Assembly (NCBI RefSeq): GCF_000716535.1
Contig: NZ_JNWV01000006.1
Span: forward strand, 248,001-312,000
Source of the DNA: Streptomyces flaveolus
GTDB taxonomy: Bacteria > Actinomycetota > Actinomycetes > Streptomycetales > Streptomycetaceae
Direction: 5' to 3'
DNA length: 64,000 nucleotides
Below the pieces are notes generated by a model. That model saw only the letters and a program-made list of their open reading frames with translations, searched no databases and was not told the origin of the DNA. This document shows, one piece after another, positions 11,464-19,152 of the stretch. How positions within the stretch are numbered: the first letter of the stretch is position 1; each line of letters starts with the position of its first letter. Position numbers and translations under genes: made by a program.

Positions 11464-11892
11464 ATGCCCGCCCGCTCCTCCGCGACCCGCCGTACCGTTC
11501 TTCGAGGGGCCGCCGCGGCCCCGGTCGCCGGGCTCGGCCTGGCCGCGTGCTCGGCCCAGGACGGCAGTGGTTCCGCCGCGGCCACCCCCACCGCGCCGGT
11601 CGACCTCGGCGCCGAGAGCGAGGTCGCGAAGGGTGGGGCCAAGCTCTACCGGGAACACAACGTGGTGGTCAGCCGTGCCGAGGACGGCACCCTGAAGGCG
11701 TACAGCACGATCTGCACGCACGCGGGGTGCCCCATCAACAAGCTGCAGGGGACGACCCTGATCTGCCCCTGCCACGGCAGTGAGTTCGATGCCGTGACGG
11801 GCAAGGTGGTCCAGGCGCCGGCCACCGAGCCCCTGCCCGAGCTGTCGGTGAAGGCCGCTAAGGGCAGGATCGTCGCCGGTCCCGCGGACTGA
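11464..11892 (+). CDS. Tat-exported Rieske [2Fe-2S] lipoprotein
   Basis: Small Rieske-type iron-sulfur protein, 142 aa. The N-terminus has a twin-arginine motif (TRRTVLRG, residues 8-15) and then a lipobox LAAC (Cys29). It should therefore be folded with its cluster in the cytoplasm, exported by Tat and lipid-anchored outside. Cluster ligands are CTHAGC and CPCHGSEF, the standard C-x-H ... C-x2-H pair. ATG 11464 is chosen over GTG 11452 because GGAG lies 7 nt upstream of it. There is no partner oxidoreductase gene beside it; similar orphan Rieske lipoproteins are common in Streptomyces and their electron partners are unknown. Confidence 0.88.
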   Translation: MPARSSATRRTVLRGAAAAPVAGLGLAACSAQDGSGSAAATPTAPVDLGAESEVAKGGAKLYREHNVVVSRAEDGTLKAYSTICTHAGCPINKLQGTTLICPCHGSEFDAVTGKVVQAPATEPLPELSVKAAKGRIVAGPAD

Positions 11893-11959
11893 CCGAAGAG
11901 CCGCAGGCCGGCGGGAGCGGTGGGCGGAAGCCCGGCTCAGCGTGGACGTGAGGCTCGGC

Positions 11960-12907
11960 TCACTCCCAGTCCCAGGCGATCCCCAGGATGCCCGGCCGGA
12001 TCCGGGGCTCGACCACGTGGGCACAGTGGTGCGGGCCGGTCACGGACAACTCCTGCCGGCCGCTGCGCGGAGCCGCGGCCGAGTGCTGGGTGAAGCGGTG
12101 GCAGCGCACCGGCAGCGCGGACGTGTCGAAGCGCACCTGGAGCGCGTACTGCCCGCCGGGGAAGTCGAACCGCTGGAGATACTCGCGGGACGCCCCGGCC
12201 GTGCCGTCCTCGACGCGGTACCGGAAGAGGAAGGTGTCGCCGGAGCGCAGCCGGGTGCCGAAGAGCAGCTCGGCGACGAGGACACCGGTGTCCTGGTCCC
12301 ACCGGAGACGACCGGTGCGGCAGTTCTCCAGGGCGTGCACGGTGACACGGCGCGGGTCGCAGCCCGGGTCGCCGTGGTGGACGGCGACGAAGCGGTCGAC
12401 GCCGTCGCGGTGGGCCCGCACGATGTGGTGGGCCTCGCGGCTCACCAGCTCGCGCCGGGCGCCGATCCGGACGCATTCGTGGTGCCCCACGGTGTGCAGC
12501 CCGCCGTCCAGGGACCAGCCGAGGTCCGCGGTGAGCCGGTCCACGACGCCCGAGGCCTCGATCAGGGAGCGGTAGGAGCGGCCCCCCGGACGGTCGGCCG
12601 CCGCCCGTTCGTCGGATTCCGCGAGCAGCCGGATCAGCGACTCGTCCGGCAGCTGGAGGATCTCCTCCAGCGCGCGTACGGCGCGCAGCGACTCCGGGCG
12701 CTGCGGGCGGCGAGCACCCTGTTGCCAGTAACTCAGGCTGGTGACGCCCACCTTGACCCCGTGGCGTGACAGATGGTGCTGCACGCGCTGGAGCGGCAGT
12801 CCGCGGGCGGCGATCGCGGCGCGCAGCGCCACATGGAAGGGGCCGCCGCGCAGGGCCGTGTCCAGTTCCGCGGTAGGGACGTCCGCGTGCTCTGTGGCAT
12901 GCCGCAT
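11960..12907 (-). CDS. Streptomycete HTH protein of unknown function
   Basis: Conserved-looking 315-aa protein. Residues 20-90 resemble an XRE/Cro-type DNA-binding region (LRAAIAARGLPLQRVQHHL ... VTSLSYWQQGARRPQRPESL). The rest is a mixed alpha/beta region with many His/Cys residues (VGHHECVRIGARRE, HHGDPGCDPRRVTVHALENC, TGPHHCAHVVEPRIRP) that I cannot place in a family. The N-terminus contains the sequence HADVPTAELDTALRGGPFH. The ATG at 12907 has AGAAAGG upstream. It converges on the Rieske gene. It is best described as a probable transcription regulator; no target can be named. Confidence 0.7.
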   Translation of the reverse strand: MRHATEHADVPTAELDTALRGGPFHVALRAAIAARGLPLQRVQHHLSRHGVKVGVTSLSYWQQGARRPQRPESLRAVRALEEILQLPDESLIRLLAESDERAAADRPGGRSYRSLIEASGVVDRLTADLGWSLDGGLHTVGHHECVRIGARRELVSREAHHIVRAHRDGVDRFVAVHHGDPGCDPRRVTVHALENCRTGRLRWDQDTGVLVAELLFGTRLRSGDTFLFRYRVEDGTAGASREYLQRFDFPGGQYALQVRFDTSALPVRCHRFTQHSAAAPRSGRQELSVTGPHHCAHVVEPRIRPGILGIAWDWE

Positions 12908-13723
12908 GCCGAGGGGCCTTTCTGTGAGGTGTCGCTACGGCTGGTCAGACCGCCTGTGCGGGTGTGCGGGGCCACCCCCGTGGGCACGGCGGCGTCCCTG
13001 GCTGGGCACGCCGCGCTTGCCCGTACGCCTGTGTGTACGGCCCCGAGTTCCCCCGCATTGAAGCGTGTTGACCAGAACCCGACAACACCTAGAGCCCGGC
13101 CGTTCCGGACGACTGGCCGGACCGTGACGTGCCGCGGTCGGCGGGCGGGGCCGCCGGGGGTTGCCGCACGCTTCGTCCTGGGCCTTGCCCGAGGGACGAC
13201 GCCAGGCGGGGCGTCACCGGCATGGCTGGAATCGCGACCGGCGGACGGGCCGAGGGGCGCGGCGGAAGCCAGCAGCTGGGCGCTGAGGGCGTCAGGAGGA
13301 GGGACGCGGAGGGGATCAAGGGGGAGGGGCCCGTAGGACGCCAGCAGGAGGACGCCTGTGTCCCGGCCCTGATCCACCCAAGGACATACCGCGCCGGCCC
13401 GCCCCCGCGCGGACCTGGCGCACCGGCCCTTCCGCGCTGAACGCTCCGTCCCTCCGTGCGGAACGCTCTGCCCTTCCCAGCGGAACACCGTGCCCTCCGT
13501 GCCGGACGTGTCACCCTTTCGACGCGGACCGTGCCCCGCCTCGTACCGCCCCGGGTGACTCGCGCGCCCCATGTCCGGCAGTCCCGGCAAGCACCCGAGC
13601 GGGACGTCCAGTCGGCCGCAGACCGGAAGGGGTGCCGCGAGCCCACCGGGGGGACGCCGTCCGGGTGGGAGCGTCGTCCCCAGGCCCGACGCGGTGTCGG
13701 TGCTCGCCAGTAGGGTGTGAGAC
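12908..13723. other. 816-nt interval without a convincing gene
   Basis: Long open frames on both strands across this interval have Arg/Pro/Gly-rich translations with no family resemblance and no good start, so I call none. It should hold the promoter of the HTH gene and that of uvrC (listed separately). A plus-strand promoter-like pair (TTGACC at 13068-13073, 16-nt spacer, TAGAGC at 13090-13095) points into the interval and could drive a small RNA or a long uvrC leader. A small hairpin, CCGTAC/GTACGG, occurs at 13021-13040. Confidence 0.5.
13711..13716 (+). promoter_or_regulatory. -10 box for leaderless uvrC transcript
   Basis: TAGGGT at 13711-13716 is followed after 7 nt by the uvrC ATG, with no ribosome site. 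This is the usual arrangement of leaderless Streptomyces genes. A good -35 box is not apparent. Confidence 0.5.
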
Positions 13724-15850
13724 ATGGCCGACCCCTCCAGCTACCGCCCCAGGCCGGGAGACATCCCGGACTCTCCGGGGGTGTACAGGTTCCGTGACGA
13801 GCACCGCCGGGTGATCTACGTCGGAAAGGCGAAAAGCCTGCGCCAGCGCCTGGCGAACTACTTCCAGGACCTGGCGAACCTGCACCCGCGCACCCGGTCG
13901 ATGGTGACCACAGCAGCGTCCGTGGAGTGGACGGTGGTGTCCACGGAGGTCGAGGCGCTGCAGCTGGAGTACTCCTGGATCAAGGAGTACGACCCCCGGT
14001 TCAACGTGAAGTACCGGGACGACAAGAGCTACCCGTACCTCGCGGTCACGATGAACGAGCAGTTCCCGCGGGTCCAGGTGATGCGCGGTCACAAGAAGAA
14101 GGGCGTCCGCTACTTCGGGCCGTACGCGCACGCATGGGCCATCCGGGACACCGTCGACCTGCTGCTGCGCGTCTTCCCGGTGCGCACCTGCTCGGCCGGC
14201 GTCTTCAAGAACGCCGCCCGCACCGGCCGGCCCTGTCTGCTCGGCTACATCGGCAAGTGCTCCGCCCCCTGCGTCGGCCGGATCACCCCCGAGGACCACC
14301 AGGAGCTGGCCGAGGAGTTCTGCGACTTCATGGCCGGCCGCACCGGCACCTACCTCCGCCGTCTGGAGAAGCAGATGATGGAGGCGGCCGAGGAGATGGA
14401 GTACGAGCGGGCGGCCCGCCTGCGGGACGACATCGGGGCCCTGAAGAAGGCCATGGAGAAGAACGCGGTCGTGCTCGCCGACGCGACCGACGCCGACCTC
14501 ATCGCCGTCGCCGAGGACGAACTGGAGGCGGCCGTGCAGATCTTCCATGTACGCGGCGGCCGGGTCCGCGGTCAGCGCGGCTGGGTGACCGACAAGGTCG
14601 AGGAGGTCACCACCGGCGCCCTGGTCGAGCACGCCCTGCAACAGCTGTACGGGGAGGAGAGCGGGGACGCGGTTCCGAAGGAGGTGCTGGTCCCGGCGCT
14701 GCCCGAGCCGGTCGAGCCGGTGCAGGAGTGGCTGACCGGCCGCCGGGGGTCGAACGTGTCGCTGCGCATCCCGCAGCGCGGCGACAAGAAGGCGCTCATG
14801 GAGACCGTGCAGCGCAACGCCCAGCAGGCCCTCGCGCTGCACAAGACCAAGCGCGCCTCCGACCTGACCACGCGCTCGCGTGCGCTGGAGGAGATCGCCG
14901 AGGCCCTCGACCTGGACAGCGCCCCGCTGCGGATCGAGTGCTACGACATCTCGCACCTCCAGGGTGACGACGTGGTGGCCTCCATGGTCGTCTTCGAGGA
15001 CGGCCTGCAGCGCAAGAGCGAGTACCGGCGGTTCCAGATCAAGGGCTTCGCCGGGCAGGACGACGTCCGTTCCATGCACGAGGTGATCACCCGCCGCTTC
15101 AGGCGCTACCTCGCCGAGAAGGAGCGGACGGGGGAGTGGACCGACGGCTCCGGCACCGACGGGTCCTTCGCCATAGGCTCCGGCACCGACGGCTCCCTGG
15201 CCGACGGCGACGCCGTGGTCACCGGCCCCGAGGCGATCAACGGTTCCCTCAAGGACGACGACGGCCGCCCCAGGAAGTTCGCCTACCCGCCCCAGCTCGT
15301 CGTGGTCGACGGCGGTCAGCCGCAGGTCGCGGCGGCACGGCGTGCGCTGGACGAGCTGGGCATCGACGACATCGCCGTCTGCGGCCTCGCCAAGCGCCTG
15401 GAGGAGGTCTGGGTGCCCGGCGAGGACGACCCGGTGGTGCTGCCCCGCACCAGCGAGGGTCTCTATCTGCTCCAGCGCGTCCGCGACGAGGCCCACCGGT
15501 TCGCGATCACCTACCAGCGCACCAAGCGCGCCAAGCGCTTCCGCGCGGGCCCGCTGGACGACGTCCCCGGTCTCGGCGAGACCCGCAAACAGGCGCTCAT
15601 CAAGCATTTCGGCTCGGTGAAGAAGCTGCGGTCCGCCACAATCGAGCAGATCCAGGAAGTGCCCGGGATAGGCCGGAAGACGGCCGAGACCATCGCCGTG
15701 GCCCTTGCCCAGGCGGCCCCGGCCGCGCCCGCCGTGAACACGGCGACCGGAGAGATCATTGAGGACGAGGAACCCGACACGACGGGGGGTTCCTCGGGGG
15801 AGCCCGTGACCGCGGGCGTCCCGGACGAACGACGGGGGCAGGAGACATGA
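13724..15850 (+). CDS. uvrC: Excinuclease ABC subunit C
   Basis: Dual-incision nuclease of nucleotide excision repair, 708 aa. The N-terminal GIY-YIG domain (residues about 15-95) shows [22 protein letters not shown] Cys-rich region follows ([17 protein letters not shown]), then the UVR motif that binds UvrB ([20 protein letters not shown]). The C-terminal endonuclease domain shows [21 protein letters not shown] and [14 protein letters not shown], and helix-hairpin-helix motifs end the protein ([16 protein letters not shown]). A Gly/Ser/Asp-rich insert of about 45 residues (roughly 469-515) interrupts the endonuclease domain. It is first of a uvrC-rapZ-yvcK-whiA cluster and overlaps rapZ by ATGA. 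Confidence 0.97.
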   Translation: MADPSSYRPRPGDIPDSPGVYRFRDEHRRVIYVGKAKSLRQRLANYFQDLANLHPRTRSMVTTAASVEWTVVSTEVEALQLEYSWIKEYDPRFNVKYRDDKSYPYLAVTMNEQFPRVQVMRGHKKKGVRYFGPYAHAWAIRDTVDLLLRVFPVRTCSAGVFKNAARTGRPCLLGYIGKCSAPCVGRITPEDHQELAEEFCDFMAGRTGTYLRRLEKQMMEAAEEMEYERAARLRDDIGALKKAMEKNAVVLADATDADLIAVAEDELEAAVQIFHVRGGRVRGQRGWVTDKVEEVTTGALVEHALQQLYGEESGDAVPKEVLVPALPEPVEPVQEWLTGRRGSNVSLRIPQRGDKKALMETVQRNAQQALALHKTKRASDLTTRSRALEEIAEALDLDSAPLRIECYDISHLQGDDVVASMVVFEDGLQRKSEYRRFQIKGFAGQDDVRSMHEVITRRFRRYLAEKERTGEWTDGSGTDGSFAIGSGTDGSLADGDAVVTGPEAINGSLKDDDGRPRKFAYPPQLVVVDGGQPQVAAARRALDELGIDDIAVCGLAKRLEEVWVPGEDDPVVLPRTSEGLYLLQRVRDEAHRFAITYQRTKRAKRFRAGPLDDVPGLGETRKQALIKHFGSVKKLRSATIEQIQEVPGIGRKTAETIAVALAQAAPAAPAVNTATGEIIEDEEPDTTGGSSGEPVTAGVPDERRGQET

Positions 15851-16956
15851 CCGAGCACGACGCACAGCCCACAGCACAGCGAGATCAGGCGCACAGCGGC
15901 ACGGGCGACGATGTCGTCCGGCACGACACCGGCCGGCCCGCGAGCCGGCCCGAAACCGGCCGGGACAGCAGTCGGCAAGGCGCCGGCCAGGACAGCGGCC
16001 GGCCCGGCCCCGACCAGGACGCCGGACAGGACACCGGCCAGGACAACGGAGCACAGGTGAGTACGGGCAGCGAGACAGCCGGGGTCCCCGAGGCGGCCAT
16101 CCCCGAGCTGGTGATCATCTCCGGCATGTCCGGGGCCGGCCGGTCCACGGCCGCGAAGTGTCTGGAGGACCTCGGCTGGTTCGTCGTAGACAACCTCCCG
16201 CCCGCCCTGATCCCCACCATGGTGGAGCTGGGAGCCCGCTCCCAGGGCAACGTGGCGCGGATCGCGGTCGTCGTGGACGTGCGCGGCCGGCGCTTCTTCG
16301 ACAACCTGCGCGAGTCCCTCGCCGACCTGGACACCCGGGGCGTCACCCGGCGGATCGTCTTCCTGGAGTCCTCCGACGAGGCACTGGTCCGCCGCTTCGA
16401 GTCGGTGCGCCGCCCGCACCCGCTCCAGGGCGACGGGCGCATCGTGGACGGCATCGCCGCCGAGCGGGAGCTGCTGCGCGAGCTGCGCGGCGACGCCGAC
16501 CTGGTGATCGACACCTCCAGCCTCAACGTGCACGAGCTGCGCGCCAAGATGGACGCCCAGTTCGCCGGCGAGGAGGAGCCCGAACTGCGGGCCACCGTGA
16601 TGTCCTTCGGCTTCAAGTACGGCCTCCCGGTCGACGCCGACCTGGTCGCGGACATGCGGTTCCTGCCCAACCCGCACTGGGTCCCGGAGCTGCGCCCCTA
16701 CACCGGCCTCAACGAGGAGGTCGCCGCCTACGTCTTCAACCAGCCCGGCGCGAAGGAGTTCCTCGACCGGTACGCCGAACTGCTGCGGCTCATCGCGGCC
16801 GGCTACCGGCGCGAGGGCAAGCGGTATGTGACCATCGCCATCGGCTGTACCGGCGGCAAGCACCGCTCGGTCGCGATGTCGGAGAAGCTCGCCGCGCGTC
16901 TCGCGGCCGAGGGTGTGGAGACGGTGGTCGTGCACCGGGACATGGGACGGGAATGA
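15847..16956 (+). CDS. rapZ: RNase adapter RapZ / nucleotide-binding protein YvcJ family
   Basis: P-loop protein of the RapZ family, which in enteric bacteria senses glucosamine-6-phosphate and guides RNase E; in actinomycetes the role is less clear. Walker A is GMSGAGRST (residues 93-101), with Arg in place of the usual Lys, then [13 protein letters not shown]. The C-terminal domain carries [23 protein letters not shown] and the conserved [12 protein letters not shown]. The full-length protein (369 aa) has an 85-residue disordered N-terminus rich in Gly, Gln, Asp and Arg. The ATG at 15847 has AGGAG upstream and overlaps uvrC. A second in-frame start, GTG 16057, has its own GGAG and would give a normal-length protein. 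Confidence 0.93.
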   Translation: MTEHDAQPTAQRDQAHSGTGDDVVRHDTGRPASRPETGRDSSRQGAGQDSGRPGPDQDAGQDTGQDNGAQVSTGSETAGVPEAAIPELVIISGMSGAGRSTAAKCLEDLGWFVVDNLPPALIPTMVELGARSQGNVARIAVVVDVRGRRFFDNLRESLADLDTRGVTRRIVFLESSDEALVRRFESVRRPHPLQGDGRIVDGIAAERELLRELRGDADLVIDTSSLNVHELRAKMDAQFAGEEEPELRATVMSFGFKYGLPVDADLVADMRFLPNPHWVPELRPYTGLNEEVAAYVFNQPGAKEFLDRYAELLRLIAAGYRREGKRYVTIAIGCTGGKHRSVAMSEKLAARLAAEGVETVVVHRDMGRE

Positions 16957-18020
16957 CGGAACGTACACCGCGGCTGAGCAGGCTGCGCCGGATGGTGCCC
17001 GACGCGCGCGCCGGCCGCTCGGCCGAGGCCCGCGGGGGCCGGCCCCGCAGGCGCGGCACCCAGCCCAAGGTGGTCGCGCTCGGCGGCGGCATGGGCCTGT
17101 CCGCCTCGCTCGCCGCACTGCGCCGGATCACCGGCGATCTGACCGCAGTCGTCACCGTGGCAGACGACGGCGGCTCCAGCGGCCGGCTCCGGGACGAGCT
17201 GGGCGTGCTGCCGCCCGGCGACCTGCGCAAGGCGCTGGCCGCGCTGTGCGGGGACGACGACTGGGGCCAGACCTGGGCACGGGTCATCCAGCACCGCTTC
17301 CAGTCCCAGGGCGAGCTGCACGAGCACGCGGTCGGGAACCTGCTGATCGTCGCCCTGTGGGAGCAGCTCGGCGACCATGTGCAGGCCCTGGACCTGGTCG
17401 GCAAGCTGCTCGGCGCGCACGGGCGCGTGCTGCCCATGTCGGCCGTGCCGCTGGAGCTGCAGGCGCTGGTCAAGGGCCACGACCCGGAGCGCCCGGACGA
17501 CGTGGACACGGTGCGCGGGCAGGCGACCGTGGCCCTGACGCCCGGCGAGGTGCAGTCGGTGCACCTCGTGCCCAACGACCCGCCCGCCGTCCCGGAGGCC
17601 GTCGCGGCGGTCCTGGACGCCGACTGGGTGGTGCTCGGCCCCGGCTCCTGGTTCTCCTCGGTGATCCCGCACCTGCTCGTCCCCGAGCTGCTGGACGCCC
17701 TCACCGAGACCAAGGCACGCCGTGTGCTCTCGCTGAACCTGGCGCCGCAGCCGGGAGAAACCGAGGGCTTCTCCCCGCAGCGTCATTTGGAGGTTTTGGG
17801 GCGACACGCCCCTAAACTCGCCCTGGACGTGGTGCTGGCCGACGAGGCCGCCGTGCCCGACCGCGACTCGCTCACCGAGGCCGCCAAGCGGCTGGGAGCC
17901 GCGGTCGAGCTGGCTCCCGTGGCCCGGACCGACGGATCACCCCGGCACGATCCGGAGCTGTTGGCCGCCGCGTACGACCGTATTTTTCGGATGCATGGAA
18001 GGATCGGCCCATGGCGATGA
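16953..18020 (+). CDS. yvcK: YvcK-family gluconeogenesis factor
   Basis: CofD-like, nucleotide-sugar-binding protein that in Bacillus and Mycobacterium is needed for growth on gluconeogenic carbon and for envelope homeostasis. From ATG 16953 (ATGA overlap with rapZ) it is 355 aa; a longer frame lies inside rapZ. The core starts at [19 protein letters not shown], followed by [30 protein letters not shown] and [13 protein letters not shown]. The later segment [19 protein letters not shown] is also diagnostic. The first 35 residues are basic and variable. It overlaps whiA by 10 nt. Confidence 0.95.
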   Translation: MTERTPRLSRLRRMVPDARAGRSAEARGGRPRRRGTQPKVVALGGGMGLSASLAALRRITGDLTAVVTVADDGGSSGRLRDELGVLPPGDLRKALAALCGDDDWGQTWARVIQHRFQSQGELHEHAVGNLLIVALWEQLGDHVQALDLVGKLLGAHGRVLPMSAVPLELQALVKGHDPERPDDVDTVRGQATVALTPGEVQSVHLVPNDPPAVPEAVAAVLDADWVVLGPGSWFSSVIPHLLVPELLDALTETKARRVLSLNLAPQPGETEGFSPQRHLEVLGRHAPKLALDVVLADEAAVPDRDSLTEAAKRLGAAVELAPVARTDGSPRHDPELLAAAYDRIFRMHGRIGPWR

Positions 18021-19000
18021 CGGCAGCGGTGAAGGACGAGATCTCCCGGCTCCCCGTCACCCGGACCTGCTGCAGGAAGGCGGAGGTCTCCGCCATTCTG
18101 CGGTTCGCCGGAGGCCTCCACCTGGTGAGCGGGCGCATCGTGATCGAGGCGGAGCTGGACACCGCGATGGCGGCGCGCCGGCTCAAGCGGGACATCCTGG
18201 AGATCTTCGGGCACAGCTCCGAGCTGATCGTGATGGCGCCCGGCGGGCTGCGCCGCGGCTCGCGGTATGTCGTACGGGTCGTCGCGGGCGGTGACCAGCT
18301 GGCCCGGCAGACGGGTCTCGTGGACGGCAGAGGCCGTCCGATCCGCGGTCTGCCCCCGCAGGTGGTCTCGGGGGCCACCTGTGACGCGGAGGCCGCCTGG
18401 CGCGGGGCCTTCCTGGCGCACGGCTCGCTGACCGAGCCCGGCCGTTCCTCCTCCCTGGAGGTGACCTGCCCGGGCCCGGAGGCGGCGCTCGCGCTGGTCG
18501 GCGCCGCCCGCAGACTGTCGATCGCCGCGAAGGCCCGCGAGGTGCGCGGGGTGGACCGGGTGGTCGTCCGGGACGGTGACGCGATCGGCGCCCTGCTCAC
18601 CCGCCTGGGCGCCCATGAGTCCGTGCTGGCCTGGGAGGAGCGCCGGATGCGCCGCGAGGTGCGGGCCACGGCCAACCGGCTCGCCAACTTCGACGACGCC
18701 AACCTGCGCCGCTCGGCCCGTGCCGCCGTGGCCGCCGGGGCCCGGGTCCAGCGCGCGCTGGAGATCCTGGGCGACGAGGTGCCCGAGCACCTGGCCGCAG
18801 CGGGACGGCTGCGCATGGAGCACAAGCAGGCATCCTTGGAGGAGCTGGGCGCGCTCGCCGATCCGCCGCTGACGAAGGACGCGGTCGCGGGACGTATCCG
18901 CCGGCTGCTGGCGATGGCCGACAAGCGCGCGTCCGATCTGGGCATCCCGGGCACGGAGGCCAACCTCAGCGAGGAGCTGGCGGACAACCTGGCCGGCTGA
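18011..19000 (+). CDS. whiA: Sporulation transcription factor WhiA
   Basis: DNA-binding regulator that acts with WhiB to start sporulation septation in Streptomyces aerial hyphae; also present in non-sporulating Gram-positives. It is 329 aa. The N-terminal LAGLIDADG-like (degenerate homing endonuclease) part begins [20 protein letters not shown] and includes [20 protein letters not shown]. The C-terminal helix-turn-helix region includes [20 protein letters not shown] and [23 protein letters not shown] 18011 matches the family's [12 protein letters not shown] start, and a GGAAGG ribosome site lies within yvcK. It is the last gene of the uvrC cluster and is followed by a terminator. Confidence 0.97.
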   Translation: MAMTAAVKDEISRLPVTRTCCRKAEVSAILRFAGGLHLVSGRIVIEAELDTAMAARRLKRDILEIFGHSSELIVMAPGGLRRGSRYVVRVVAGGDQLARQTGLVDGRGRPIRGLPPQVVSGATCDAEAAWRGAFLAHGSLTEPGRSSSLEVTCPGPEAALALVGAARRLSIAAKAREVRGVDRVVVRDGDAIGALLTRLGAHESVLAWEERRMRREVRATANRLANFDDANLRRSARAAVAAGARVQRALEILGDEVPEHLAAAGRLRMEHKQASLEELGALADPPLTKDAVAGRIRRLLAMADKRASDLGIPGTEANLSEELADNLAG

Positions 19001-19018
19001 CCGGACGACGCGTCACAT

Positions 19019-19057
19019 CGCCGGTGCCGACGGCCGTTCGGGTGGTCGGCACCGGCG
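19019..19057 (+). terminator. Terminator after whiA
   Basis: Perfect 13-bp stem (19019-19031 with 19045-19057) and a 13-nt loop, followed by TTTGCG. It ends the uvrC-rapZ-yvcK-whiA cluster. Confidence 0.8.
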
Positions 19058-19152
19058 TTTGCGTGTCCTTGTGGTGCTCTTGACTCGATCATGAAGTGAC
19101 ATGAGCCTGGCAACCTGTTCGTCGCTGTGGCGGACCACCGCTAGGGGGGTTC

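Noticed and set aside
12733..13725. Long open frame of 330 codons on the minus strand over the uvrC-HTH interval
   Set aside because: Arg/Pro/Gly-rich translation, overlaps the HTH gene in another frame, no ribosome site and no family resemblance; a GC-driven frame.
15140..15195. CRISPR-like repeats in uvrC
   Set aside because: Only two 17-nt in-frame copies within a coding insert; no spacers or array.
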